A stretch of DNA of 64,000 nt from Nepenthes gracilis (taxonomy: Eukaryota; Streptophyta; Magnoliopsida; Caryophyllales; Nepenthaceae): the NCBI GenBank assembly GCA_033239525.1, contig BSYO01000013.1, positions 5,480,501-5,544,500 on the forward strand, written 5' to 3'. A program made the translations under genes and the position numbers. Below, in pieces: positions 24,420-36,252 of this stretch. The first letter of the stretch is position 1. Every line of letters starts with the position of its first letter. The notes beneath the pieces were generated by a model that was given only the letters and a program-made list of their open reading frames with translations, was not told the origin of the DNA and did no database searches.

Positions 24420-25315
24420 GAGGAGAATTAGAAATTCACATATAAAATGCATCCAACTATATATGTACAAATATTGTAACACATTTATATATAATATAAA
24501 GGTGCCTCTATGATCGCGGCCATAACCTAAGATTTTATTTTAGTTTGTTTAACCATTTTAGTAAAAATAAGCTCCTCCAAAGCTTGATTCGTTTCTCAAG
24601 CAAATTCCTTATTCTTTGATGTATCTCCTCCGATGCAAATTTGCATTTGCTTTGTTGAGGGTAGCTAAGCATAAATTATTTACAGCCATCAATTATTAAG
24701 ATGAATGGCTTTAGAAAAAATATTTTTCGGTTGCTAACAATCTTGAAACATATCTATATAATTTTATAGGCTGTGCCATGAATCAATTAATGTGACCACT
24801 CGTTATTTTAGTAAAGATATATATTATCTAAAATCATCATAGGTTTATCAACAATTAATGAATTATGCCCTTAATTTTTGTTTCTTCAATGAAAAATTTT
24901 GATGTGGGCTTTTTTAGTATATTCTAATAACTAGGAACCTTACTTCATTGAAGAATTATTTTTGATTCAATCCGTAGGAATTAATAGAAAAGGGAAATCT
25001 CTTATAGCAAATCAAAGTTGTAGCTAATCTGATCGGCCAACTGAAATGTACCAACTTTATTTTTTAAAAGCCTCTTTAATTATATAATATTTTTTTATAA
25101 TTTTTATATTTTTTTCTATATATAAAAAGAAATTTTATTAAAAAAAATTAACAAGGGCTACTCTCTCTACCTATAGATTGAAATATTATTATAAAAAAAA
25201 TGGTATGAGTATTATTTTTTATTTTCCAATTGTTCATTTCCCCTCACCAAGCCCATGGAAGTTCTGTATGGCAAGCTTCTAAGAGCCTCCGGTGTAAAAT
25301 TAATAGCCATGATTG
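24420..25315. other. AT-rich intergenic sequence; no gene seen
   Basis: No coding or RNA motif found. The last five bases, GATTG (25311-25315), are the probable left target duplication of the copia element that follows. Confidence 0.5.
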
Positions 25316-26730
25316 TGTTGGAAAAAATGCTAGTCGGTCGGTTAACACTGACCAGATAGGAATGTACAAACATACACAATGTGGGAGAAAGAAGAGAAAC
25401 ACATAAATTTTTAACGTGAAAACTCTTCACAAATTGAAGAGAAAAAAATTACGGGACAAACTCCGAAAAACTTCCACTATATAAAATTAGTTACAAAAAC
25501 CTCTGAGACAGAGTATCCGCTATACACTGAGACGGAATAAGAAAAACAACTCTAACCAAGGAAACTCTCCTTATCCTTTTCTCTCTATTTTTTTCTCTTC
25601 TTCCTCTCACTGATGATGCACTCTACTCTCTTAATTTTACAAGTGTGCTCTCCCTTGTGTGTCAATCACGTTCTTGCAAGTTCTCACAAGACCTTTCACA
25701 CACACTGCTAGCACACACGTATACATATATATACACAACCAGACCACCTACACATTAGGCAGCAAGCATGCACAACAAGCCTTGCCACCGACTTTACGAG
25801 ACGCCACCAACTCTGCTAAGAGCCATCTTGTTGGGAGGAGTTGACATTCACAACCAATCAGATACTTCCCTTTCGGAAAAAGTTGATTCGGCAGATGTTA
25901 CAGGTGGCCAACTTTTGACTTTACAATTCCCAGGCGTTGACAAAGTCCTCAGACATTATCCCATATCCTCGGGCGTTATTCATAATCTTCGGTCATAAGA
26001 TAATGTCCTTGGGTGTTACTGCGCTCAACAACCTCAGCCGTTTCCATACTGGTAACACCAACCAGTAAATTTCTAACTTGCCACTCCAATGAATTGGTCA
26101 CTCCAAAATTTATCCAACTCGCAAATGATCACCTTGGCTGCAACCGGTCATTTTATTCCAACATGCAAAATGCATTCACAACGGCCAGTCAACATCACGT
26201 TAACCAGATTCTTTTCTAGGCTAGTCAATATCCCGTTAACCAGTTCTTCTGCGCCCCTTTTTGCACTCCAGAAATTTCTTTGGATCTTCTCACTAGCAAA
26301 AGCCACTCCGGCTCTTGCGTTTTCAAAAAACGTACTCCCGCGTTTTCACTCTGAAAAGCACTCCGTCATTTTCGTCTCTGAAAATGCACTCTGGTATTTT
26401 CCACAGATTTTCACTCCGAAAATTCACTCCGGATTTCCACCGCAAGATGCCACTTCGTATTTCCCACTCCGAAAATCCTCTCCAAAAATTAACTCCAAAT
26501 TTCCTCTCCGAAAAAATCCACTCCAAATTTCATCCCAACAAATGCACTCCAACATTTTCACTCCGGAGAATCTACTCTGAAAAATCCAGTCCGGTAAATG
26601 CATTCCGAATTTTCACTACTGCATTTGCTCTCTGGATTTTCACTCCAAAAATCCTCTCCTAGATTTTCACTCCGAACTTTCTCTTCGAAGAAATCCACTC
26701 CGGATTTCCCACATGGGAGTGACCCCAACG
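25316..26730 (-). mobile_element. Copia element, 3' LTR (about 1.4 kb)
   Basis: Starts TGTTGGAAAAAAT and ends near CCCCAACG. It matches 28275-29644 along its length, including AATTTTTAACGTG, ATAAAATTAGTTACAAAAA and a long CACTCCG-repeat region. The minus-strand sequence just right of it, GTGAGGGGAAG, is the polypurine tract. The left flank GATTG compares with GCTTG after the other LTR (4 of 5 match). Confidence 0.85.
26330..26715. repeat. CACTCCG minisatellite within copia LTR (left copy)
   Basis: Degenerate units of about 15-30 bases built on TTTTCACTCCGAAAATCC recur throughout. The same block is at 29225-29630 in the partner LTR. The partly palindromic words produce many short ORFs on both strands, which I do not regard as genes. 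Confidence 0.75.
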
Positions 26731-28274
26731 AACTTCCCCTCACGACATGTAGGAAAAACTTCACCCTTTTTCGGCGATCTCATTGCCTTTTTTTTGGCAA
26801 CTTTCCCTCAATTGGGATTCCAACATCAGTCTCTACAAGTTTGAATGACATCTTCTTCAGCCCACTAAACCTTGGAGTAGTCTCACTCCCTTTCAACTTC
26901 TTCACTACAGTAGAATCATTCTTCCTTACACTCTACTTTGGCAACCTCCTCCTATCACCTTGACCAATGCCTCTGTTAGTCACATTTGTATTTTCCTTGG
27001 CCATCTAAGCTTTCATCAGGTACCGACCTGATCTCCTACTTTTCTTGCCATAATGGAGGCACCTTGGTGAATTTTCACTAGTCGTTTCCAAATGTCGTTC
27101 TAAAACCTTTTTCTTCCAACTTATTGGTTGAAATCACATTCAACCTCAAATTTGGGGTATGTCGCATACCCTTCAGTATGAGCTTGTTTCCGTTGCTTGT
27201 CCGCAAGTAAACATCCCCGGCGCTAGCAACCCTAGACAAGTTACCGTTATCCATCTTCAATACCCCATAGCCAACGGGCGTATAAGTTATGAAGTGGGAT
27301 TTCCTTGGTGTCATATGGTGTGGGCCACACTTTCTATCACCCAACTTGTCTCCTGGCTTGGTAGCCTCTGTGCTTCCTCTACGTGAACAATCAGGAGGTC
27401 TCCGTCGTAAAAAGTGACAGTATTTCGATCATCACCATGATCCTGTTTCTCCCGATGATCATTTCTATCCTCTTGCTACTACTTTACGGCGCCTTTCTTT
27501 ATATGACCATTCTTGCCATAGTTGAAGCAGATCCTCTCCGAAAGCTTCTTCCGACTGTTGCACCTCTCCAATTTGCTTCCTCTATCTCATTTCCTCAATT
27601 TTCCTCGTCCCCGACCGCTGGTCTCCAAAAGAAAACTTGGCTCTGAGCCTCAGGCCTCACTGCTTTTCCTCCGCCATGACTCATTCATGAGTAGGGAAGC
27701 TATGACTTCGTCCAATTTGAGCATATCCTTTTCAAACAGTAGCATCATGATAATATGATCGTAAGAGGCCAGTGGATGCTAGCAACATGAATGCTTTATC
27801 TTCCTCATTGATCTTCTCATCAAGGGCTAACATCTACGTTACTATCCGATTGAACTCGTCCAAGTGTTTCTCAAAATTTTCTCATTCTGACCAAACGCAG
27901 TTATAAAACTATTTCTTCACATGTAGCCTCGTTGTCAAAGATTTGGATTTGTATCGACTCTCAAGCTTCTCCAAGACCTCTGCTGGGTCTAACAAGCCAA
28001 TGACCTCTTAGAGAGTGTTATTCGTAAGACACAACTTGATCGTGCAATTGGCAAGATTCCTCCTGTCTTGCCACTCATCCTCTGCCATATTCTCCGGCTT
28101 CTCTTCCTTTCTTCGAAGAGTTTTTATCATCCCTTTTTGGGTCAAAATATTCCTCACCCTTTTCTACCAAAGGATGAAGTTATTTTGCCCATTGAACAAC
28201 TCCACATTAAACGGCATATTCCTCGAAGATGACACTATCCAACTGACGGTTCACAACTTGTTTCTGATACCACT
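26731..28274 (-). pseudogene. Copia gag plus protease-region remnant
   Basis: The internal region is only 1.5 kb. Minus-strand reading from about 28234 gives a copia gag start (MPFNVELFNGQNNFIL), then DEWQDRRNLAN, LEKLESRYKSKSLTTRLHVK and EDKAFMLLAS, broken by stops. A worn zinc knuckle follows (CFNYGKNGHIKKG near 27480, with two cysteines missing). The open frame 27078-27344 follows: HHMTPRKSHF, GDVYLRTSNG and LRLNVISTNKLEEKGF, the sequence around copia protease and pre-integrase. The catalytic DSG triplet is not visible. Integrase, reverse transcriptase and RNase H are absent, so the copy could move only with help from elsewhere, if at all. Confidence 0.8.
28262..28272 (-). other. Primer-binding site, tRNA-iMet type
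   Basis: The minus strand reads TGGTATCAGAA next to the LTR boundary at 28275. TGGTATCAGA is complementary to the 3' end of initiator methionine tRNA and is the usual copia PBS. It fixes the element as minus-oriented. Confidence 0.85.
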
Positions 28275-29644
28275 TGTTGGAAAAAATATCGATTGGTCGG
28301 TTAATACTGGCCAAACAAGAATGCACAAACACACACAATGTGAAAGAAAGAGGAGGAACACAAATTTTTAATGTGAAAATTCTTCACAATCGAAGAAAAA
28401 AAATTACGGGATCAACTCCGAATAAGCTTCTACTATATAAAATTAGTTACAAAAACTCCCAAGATAGAGTATCCGCTACACATCGATACAGAATAAGAAA
28501 AATAACTCCGAGCAAAGGAACTCTTCTCCTTTTCTTTCTATTTTTCTTCTCTCATTCCTCTCACTGGTGGTATACTATACTCTCTTAATTTTACAAGTGT
28601 GCTCTCCCTTGTGTGTCAATCACGTTCTTGCACGTTCTCACAAGACCTTTCGCACACACACTGCTCGCACACACGCATACATATATATACACAATCAGAC
28701 CACCTACACATTAGGCAACAAGTGTGCACAATAGGTCCAGCCACCGACTTTGTAAGAAGACACCAACTCTGCTAAGAGCCATCCCATCGGGAAAAGTTAA
28801 CCTTTACAACCATTTGGGTACTTTCCTTTCTGAAAAAGTCGATTCAGCAGATTTACAAGTAACCAACTTTCGGCTTTACAGTTCTCAAGCGTTGGCAAAG
28901 TTCTTGGACTTTATCCCATGTCCTCAGACATTATTCATAGTCTTCGGTCATGAGATAATGTCCTCGGATGTTACTACGCTCAGCAACCTCGACCATTTCT
29001 ATACCGGTAATACCAACCGGTGAATTCCTAGCTTGCCACTCCAGCAAATTAGCTACTCCGAGATTTGTCATACCGAAAAATGGCCACCTTGATTCCAACC
29101 GGTCATTTTGCTCCAACCTAGCAAAATGCATACAAAGCGGCTGGTCAACATCCCTTTGATAAGATTCTTTTCTAAGTTGGTTAACATCCCGTTAATGGGC
29201 TTCTTCTGCTCGACCTTTTGCACTCCGAAAATTTTTTTGGATCTCCTCACCAGCAAAAGCCACTTCGACTCTTGCATCTTCAGAAAACGCACTCTCACGT
29301 TTTTACTCCGAAAAGCACTCCGGCATTTTCCACAGATTCCCACTTCGAAAATCGACTCCGTATTTCCACCGTAAGATGCCATTCCAGATTTTTCACTCCG
29401 AAAATCCTCTCCGGAGAAATCTACTCTGGATTTCATCCCAGCAAATGCACTCCAGCATTTTCACTTCGGAGAATCCACTCCGAAAAATCCAATCCGACAA
29501 ATGCACTCCGGATTTTTATTCCTGCATTTGCTCTTCGGATTTTCACTCTGAAAATCCTCTCTTGGATTTCCCCTCCGGAAGTCCACTCCAAATTTTCTCT
29601 CAGAAAATTTACTCCGAATTTCCCACATGGTAGTGACCCCAACA
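28275..29644 (-). mobile_element. Copia element, 5' LTR
   Basis: Starts TGTTGGAAAA and ends CCCCAACA: perfect TGTTGG/CCAACA inverted termini. It pairs with 25316-26730. It is followed by GCTTG, near-identical to GATTG before the left LTR. Confidence 0.88.
29225..29630. repeat. CACTCCG minisatellite within copia LTR (right copy)
   Basis: Counterpart of 26330-26715. Units differ in number and order between the two LTRs, so the array has changed since insertion. Confidence 0.75.
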
Positions 29645-30429
29645 GCTTGCACTATTACAGGAGGACGTGTCAGCTTTGGCAATTTAGATATAGATGATTA
29701 AGGCAAATGGGTGTTCAAATTCTCTATGTTTCCTTGAAAATGTAAATACCCCGACAGATGAGCTAAAAGTCATACATCACACTGTAATATATGCATGGGG
29801 TAAAGGCTTGAGTATGGTCATTTATGAATCTATCTATCTATTGGCTATAGAAAACCTCAACCAGTGGACTAAAGTATTAGGATATGGGTCATTTCTGTGT
29901 AGGCTCATATCCGATTAGCAAGATGACGGGTCTCGCTAAATATGAATTGGTATAATATTAAGAAAAAGTATTGTTGTATTCGCCGTATGCACTTGCACGC
30001 GATGATACAGTCTGATGACAAAGAAATTATTGAAGTGGTGCTGCTAGGCTAAAGTAATAAGGCCAGTCAAATCCATATTGATATGAGGCTCGTCGAGCAG
30101 TAGGAGACCAGCCGACCAGCAAAACAACAAGGAAGTCGGCCTACTAGGGAGGCCGGCCAAGGGCACTGATACAAATGACGAACTAATAGGCCGAGGACGG
30201 CCTGTCTAGAAAGATGATCATCTACAAAGTTCATACAGATAATTGATTCTGCAAAAGTAGGTAATTGACTTTCAGAGTTAATGACCGACTTTATAAAGTA
30301 GGTCAACTGTAAAGTTTAAGGCTGGAAGGCAACGTTGCAGAGTAGGTGACAGGTTTTACATGGCACGCCACAAACTTGCAGAGTAAGCGTCGCCCGGTAC
30401 ATTTGTAAATACATATATATATATGTTCA
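29645..30429. other. Spacer between two copia elements; no gene seen
   Basis: Contains a GC-richer patch at about 30100-30215 with GGCCGGCC-like words, and short GTAGGT repeats near 30250-30360. No domain or RNA gene recognised. Confidence 0.5.
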
Positions 30430-30545
30430 TGCAAGAATTTGCAAGGGTTTACAAAAGAAGTAAAGAAAAGAAATGGAAAAGAAAAGAAAATGATAAGGAG
30501 AAGGGAAAAGCAGGGCAATAAGGATGAAGGCTCAATCAGCCTGCA
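30430..30545 (-). mobile_element. LTR fragment at the 3' end of a minus-strand copia element
   Basis: TGCAAGAATTTGCAAGG... through ...GGGCAATAAGGATGAAGGCTCAATCAGCCTGCAATAA aligns with 34753-34872 at the other end of the element. Only this R/U5-like part is present; it abuts RNase H sequence directly, so the U3 part and the tail of RNase H have been lost. Confidence 0.7.
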
Positions 30546-31612
30546 ATAAAAATACAGTATCCAGTGATGGACCTTTGAATGTCTGGACATGAGGCTCAAT
30601 CTGCATTACAAAAGGCTCTAAGCTAAATATTAGAAGTGGAAGAAAATAATATTCCTTGTTCGGATTCAGTTTAAGATACCGCAAAATTAGATAGGTAGCA
30701 TTTATATGACAAGAGGTTGGTTGAGTTATAAATTGACTCAAAATTTTTATCTGCATAACATATATCTGGATCTTGTCATGGCTAGATAAAGAAGTCTTTC
30801 AATTAATCTTCTATATACACTCGGATCTTGCAAAACCATCCTGGTCTCCTTAATTTCAAATTCTGATCTATTGAAAATTTAAGAGGCTTAAAGCCAAAAG
30901 TATCGGAATCGGCTAAAATATCAAAAGTGTATTTTCTTTGACAAATATGTATGCCTCTTGATGATCGTGCCACTTCTATACCAATAAAATATCATAGAAT
31001 ACCAAGATCTTTAATCTTAAAGGCTTGATTAATAAATGATTTGATAGAGGCAACCGAATCTAAATAACTACTTGCCACAGTAATGTCATCAACATACACA
31101 AGTAGTACTATAAAGGACTTATGATCTTTCTTAGTAAATAAGTTATAATCAGCCTTGGTTTGTTTGAAACCAAAGGCAACAAAAGAGGTAGACAACTTTG
31201 AATACCATTACCTAGAAACCTGTTTAAGACCAGATATTCTTTTCAACAATTTGCATACTTGATGAGATTTTTTTTTAGTGTAGCTGGGAGGCCTTTCCAT
31301 GTAAATTTTCTCATCCAAAACTCCATGTAAAAAAGTATTATTAATATTAAAATGATATAAATGTCATTCTTTAACTGTTGACATAGTTAAGAGATATCGC
31401 ACAGTAGTAAGTTTAGCAACAGGAGAAAATATTTCATGATAATTTATGCTCTCTTGCTGCTCATATCCGTTGGTCACTAATCTACATTTATATCTTTCAA
31501 TACTCCCATCGCTATTAAATTTTAATTTAAAAACATATCGGCATCCAACAGTTTTCTTTTTAGGAAGTACATCAATAATAACCCAGGTCTTATTTAGTTC
31601 TAAAGCGTTCAA
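30535..31612 (-). pseudogene. Copia reverse transcriptase and RNase H remnant
   Basis: Minus strand, from the right. 31364-31612 reads WVIIDVLPKKKTVGCRYVFK and the finger region to SPVAKLTTVRYLL. 30992-31195 has FKQTKADYNLFTKK and the active-site box LLVYVDDITVA. RNase H ends in a shifted frame at about 30540-30610 (ASCPDIQRSITGYCIFIA). The YVDD core is intact, but frames are broken between pieces. The sequence resembles RE1-like plant copia elements. Confidence 0.85.
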
Positions 31613-31654
31613 TTAATTTTTTATGGCTTTGCGCTAATTTGGATTGCAAATGGC

Positions 31655-33180
31655 CTAGGCATATATTTGTGGTTCAATTTGAGATGTGATGGACGATAAG
31701 AAATGACTAAAAGCAGGAGATAAATTTTTATGTGAAATAGAATCTATAAGGGAATATGATTTACTTGGAGAAATTTGGACTCCTGATTGAGTGGGTAAAG
31801 TTTGAGACACTTGATGACAATGAAAATCCTTCAAATATTCAAGTGCTCTTCTAACTCTGGTAGTTCTACGAACAGACATCTGACTGGCTACTGGAAATTG
31901 TATATTTGTGGTAAAATCAGTGGACAAACTTTGCTATGGATCACTTTTGATTAATTGTTCCTGATTTTCACAACACTGGCCATGAACAAGAACAGTGGGT
32001 GTTTCTCCATTGTTGTGAATTTCAGTTGTGGATTCCATCATAGGGTTCAAAGGAGGTTCATGGACATTGGATGGTGATTGTTGAGTTTGGAATAAATGAT
32101 CATCATTGATCACTATAGCAAGTAGTTCTGATGAACATACATCAGATTGTGCACCCGAACTTTTTTCAATGCTGATGTTCTGAAAAGGGAATAATTTTCA
32201 TGGAAAATAACATCCCTTGAATAAAAGGTAACATGACTATTCAAGTCAATCAATTTATAACATTTAATTTCAAATGGATAGTCTAAGAAAACACATTTTC
32301 TACTTCTAAAATCTAGATTTCTTTCATCCATGAGAAATGGTAGAAGCGAAACACAAGCAACCAAAAATTCTCAAGTTTTTATAGTTGGATTTTACTCCAA
32401 AGAGAACTTCATATGGGCTCTTATTTTTCAATAATAGAGTTGGTACTTTGTTTATGATATATGCAGCAGTAAGAATACAAGCACTCTAAAATTTTAAAAT
32501 AAATCCGGACTGAAATCTAATGGCCCTGGCAACATTTAACAAATGTTGATGTTTGCACTCCACAACGCCATTTTGTTGTAGTGTTTCAACACAACTCCAT
32601 TGATAAATTATGCCTCTTTGACTGTAGAAATATCCCATACAAAATTCAAACCCATTATTACTTCTTATAACTTTAATTTTAACATTAAATTATATTTCGA
32701 TAAGTTTTAAAAACTTTCTAAACACAATTTAGTATTTGATTTTTGTTTTAGGAGATAAATCCACGTGCTTTTAGAAAAATCATCAATAATTTTTAAAAAA
32801 TATTTATAATTGTCATAAGATATTTCAGAAAAAGGTCCTCATAAGTCACAATAAACCATTTCAAATAAGGTGTGTGAACCTATAGGTGCTGGAAGAAAAA
32901 GAAAGACAATATTGCTTACCCATTTGACAAATAGAGTAGGGATTATCATTAATAGAATATAATTCTCATTTTATAAGAGAATCATCAATCAACTTTAGCC
33001 TAAAATGTCATATATGTCCTAAATGGCAATGCCAAATATCAACTGGAGATGAAATAGAGTAAATGGAAAGGTTCATATTTTGATTAGAAAATTTGGCAAA
33101 AAAGACAGCCAAAGTATTTGACGGTATTTTATTTCTCATCAGATGGTACAACCCATTTTTTTCTTCACCCATCCTAATCG
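31655..33180 (-). pseudogene. Copia integrase remnant
   Basis: The piece 32113-32364 carries the integrase C-terminal pattern ERNLDFRSRKCVFLDYPF and KLIDLNSHVTFYSRDVIFHE. 31655-31927 is the Ser-rich hinge before reverse transcriptase, containing RRTTRVRRALEYLKDF (the usual R-R-S-x-R-x-R-xP-x-L-x-D-Y stretch). Core integrase further right (32400-33180) is too broken to list residues. Confidence 0.7.
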
Positions 33181-33199
33181 TTGTTCGAGACGTAAGGTC

Positions 33200-34745
33200 C
33201 TAAATCAGACAAAAATTAGAGAAGAAAAACAAGTAGCAACTAAAAGTGTCAGTAAGTTGCTTTATTGAAATCAAATTAAAGGTGAAAGAAAGAACACATA
33301 AAACGTTTTGCAATATTATTTTATCTGTAAGTTTGATATTTTCAATATGAGAAACTGACGCACTACTTCCATCCAGAAGTTTGACAAAGTATGAAATTTG
33401 AACCTTATGATAAATATATAATGATGGGTCACAAATCATATAATCTATGGCCCCAGTGTCCAGAATTTATACATATTTTTATGATCAGAACATTTATGAG
33501 AAGAAGGTACACAGAAAGAGGGTACGGTCATATTTGCTGCTTTTGGCTATTCAATGATACAATTAAATATGGGTTGAGTTTGTTTCATTGTGTGAGAGGC
33601 AACAGAAGAATCTTTGGATTGTATTAGATCCATAAGTTGTTTGAATTGGCCTTTAGTCAATGCAACATTGTCATCCTCATTTACCTCTTGGTCAGAAATA
33701 GTTTTGAAGCTCGATAGATTAGCAGAAGATGTTGCAGTTCCAGCCTTGCCATATAATTTATGATTTGGAAGAAAACCATGCAGTTAATAACATTTGTCCA
33801 TAACTTGTCCAGGTTTGTTACAATGAGAACACACAATGACAACTTTAAAACGTTGCTGCACAGTATGTCCTAAAATTTGACAATAAACATCGAATGGCTT
33901 ATCTCTCTTTGAAGGATGGGTTGCTTTCGCAACATTTTTTGAGTAATTAATAACTCTTTTGGCCGTTAAAGCTATTGTGTCTGAAGGATGCACAATGGAT
34001 AACATTTGATGTTGTCTTTTTTATTGTTGAATAACATAAAACACTTTATTAATAAATGGAAGATGGTTCATTAATATAATTTGATCTCAAATATTAGTAT
34101 ATGAATCATTCAAACCCATCAAAAATTGTATCACACAGTGTCTTTGATATCTATCAGCAAGCACCTTCATTTTACCGCAATCATAATTTGGGAGATGATT
34201 ATAAATTAAGAGTTCATCCAAGAGAGTTTTAAGTTTACCGTAATACAAGCTTACTGGATCTTGTTCCTGCAGAGGGCTCGCCAACGATTTCTTCAGCAGA
34301 AAAATGCGTGGCCCATTTTGTTGAATAAAACGGTAATGCAACTCATTCCAGATCTTAGAGCCATCATCAACAAAGATAACACTAGATTTGATGGATGAGC
34401 TAATAGAGTTTTGGATCCAGGAAACTACCATTTCATTGCATCGTCCCCAGGCTTCAAAAAGATGATCGCTAAAGTCGGTTAGTTTGGGAACAGTGCCCTC
34501 AATAAACTAAAGTTTGTTTTTGCCCCTCAAGACTCAACACATGGCTCTGGACCAAGTCAAATAATTGTCGTGATGAGTAAATTGGTGACAAGAGTAATTA
34601 TAAGGTTATCACCAACTTCGAGTCGTAAAGGGTTCATGGGATTCGTAAGATTTTGGAATCTCGTGTGTTCTTGCGAGGAAACGAGATGTGGGTGTTCTAT
34701 GTTTGATGCAGTTTTTGAAATATTTTGTTGAGGCTCCATATCTTT
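33200..34745 (-). pseudogene. Copia gag and protease remnant
   Basis: 33200-33439 reads KLLDGSSASVSHIENIKLTD and VLCVLSFTFNLISIKQLTD, the region between protease and integrase. 33784-34005 ends CSHCNKPGQVMDKCY, a zinc knuckle of CX2CX4(Q for H)X4C form with its histidine lost. 34087-34431 is gag proper (SKIWNELHYRFIQQNGPRIF, VSLYYGKLKTLLDEL, VIQFLMGLNDSY). The start codon context is ATGGAGCCTCAAC near 34737, directly after a worn PBS. Confidence 0.8.
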
Positions 34746-34752
34746 GATATCG

Positions 34753-35010
34753 TACAGAAATTTGTAAGGATTTATAGAAGAAGAAAAGTAGAAAAATAGA
34801 AAAGAAAAAAATATGCTAAGGAGAAGAAAAAGGCAGGGCAATAAGGACAAAGGCTTAATCAGCCTGTAATAATCATTAATTGCTTTACAATTTCCCACAT
34901 CAGCACACTGCCCTACACCTACTATTTATAATACAAAATAAAAATATCCTAATAACAAACTAAACAAAAAAATCTCTACACAATCTCCTACAAAAAGGAA
35001 TAAAATCATC
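34753..35010 (-). mobile_element. 5' LTR of the minus-strand copia element
   Basis: Starts TACAGAAATTTG (TG start worn) next to a decayed PBS (minus CGATATCAAAG, cf. TGGTATCAGAG). It shares 34753-34872 with 30430-30545. A minus-strand TATAAATAG at about 34922-34930 suits the LTR promoter. The outer end is approximate. Confidence 0.65.
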
Positions 35011-35632
35011 ACAGTTGGCCTGCAAGAGCAAACAATGAAATAAAGAAATAATTACATAAATTATATATAATTATTTTATATTTTCTAATAGTTCATAGCT
35101 ATGATTTTAGCAGTAGAAAGAGAGAAAAAAGTAGAAAAAAATAAGAAGTTATTATTTTTATTTTTATACTCTATTTTTTGAGAATTTTTATAATTAAATT
35201 TATATAGTAAGATTTTAGAAATTAAGTGTCATATGGTTTTCTCCATCTTATTCAAAAGAGAGTTTTTACGTAAAATTATGTGTTGTTCTTTTCTCTCCCT
35301 GTTGTGAGCAATTGTTATTATCGTTTCTTCTCTCGATTTTACTGTTGGACCGACGCCTATTTTCCTTTCATAAATAACATTAATTTAGGAGATATAACTG
35401 AAAAATGCAAAGACTTTCTTCTGTCAAAGACTTAAAAAATCGAGTTGAATATACACTCATCTCCCGTTTGGTTGGAGAGAATAGAAATTTTATTCCTTAT
35501 TTCCTAGGAATAAATATTTTTTCGTTTAGTTATAAATTTAATTAGGAATAAATATTTTGTGAGAATAAATATTCCCATATAAAGGTGGGAATAGTTATTT
35601 CCTCACATTTATTATTATTATTATTATTTATA

Positions 35633-35667
<35 letters not shown>

Positions 35668-36252
35668 TACTACTACTATTACGTTTGATTATTATTATTA
35701 TTATTATCATCATCATTTTTACCTTATTCATCGTATTATTTTATAAATTAAATAATGAAATATAAATTTTTATCTTATTCTATTCCAATAATTAAATATA
35801 AAAATAATAATTTTAATTTTATTTTAATTTTATTCTATTTTCTAAAAATAATTATTTTATTTTATTTTATTTTATTTTAATAATTAAATGTGACATTAGT
35901 TATTAAAATCTCTCAGCTGACTATCCAATAACGGTAGAGCTTAAACTGTAGTACTTCCTCCAGTGGGAGCCCCCTTCATCCTTCAAAATTTGATGTGTCA
36001 TCAGAATGCTTTGAGGAATCCGTAGTTACGCTTTTTTATTTTGCTTTTCTTCTTCCACTGTTACCAAACCCAAAAAAATAAACAGGGCCAACAATTGTCC
36101 ACGCCGGACGATTCATTTTAGCCAAGCCCCATGATCTTCACTTTTTCGAACTCCAGTAATCTCTCGCCTACCCTTATCTCGACAGTCTCCTCAAACACTA
36201 ATAGCAGGAGAGAAAGAAAGAGAGGAAAAACAAGCTTAGGCCTTCCATTTTA
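35011..36252. other. Intergenic and promoter region of the peroxiredoxin Q gene
   Basis: Holds an inverted-repeat-like patch (GGAATAAATATTTT words, 35458-35610) that may be a MITE, then the ATT microsatellite, then ordinary 5' flank with a purine-rich leader just before the ATG. No TATA box assigned. Confidence 0.45.
35608..35718. repeat. ATT trinucleotide microsatellite
   Basis: Interrupted (ATT)n with short ACT and ATC variants, about 530 bases upstream of the peroxiredoxin Q start codon. Confidence 0.9.

Noticed and set aside
26315..26662. Cluster of overlapping ORFs on both strands in the copia LTR
   Set aside because: They arise from the partly palindromic CACTCCG repeat units, which lack stops in several frames; codon pattern is repeat-driven.
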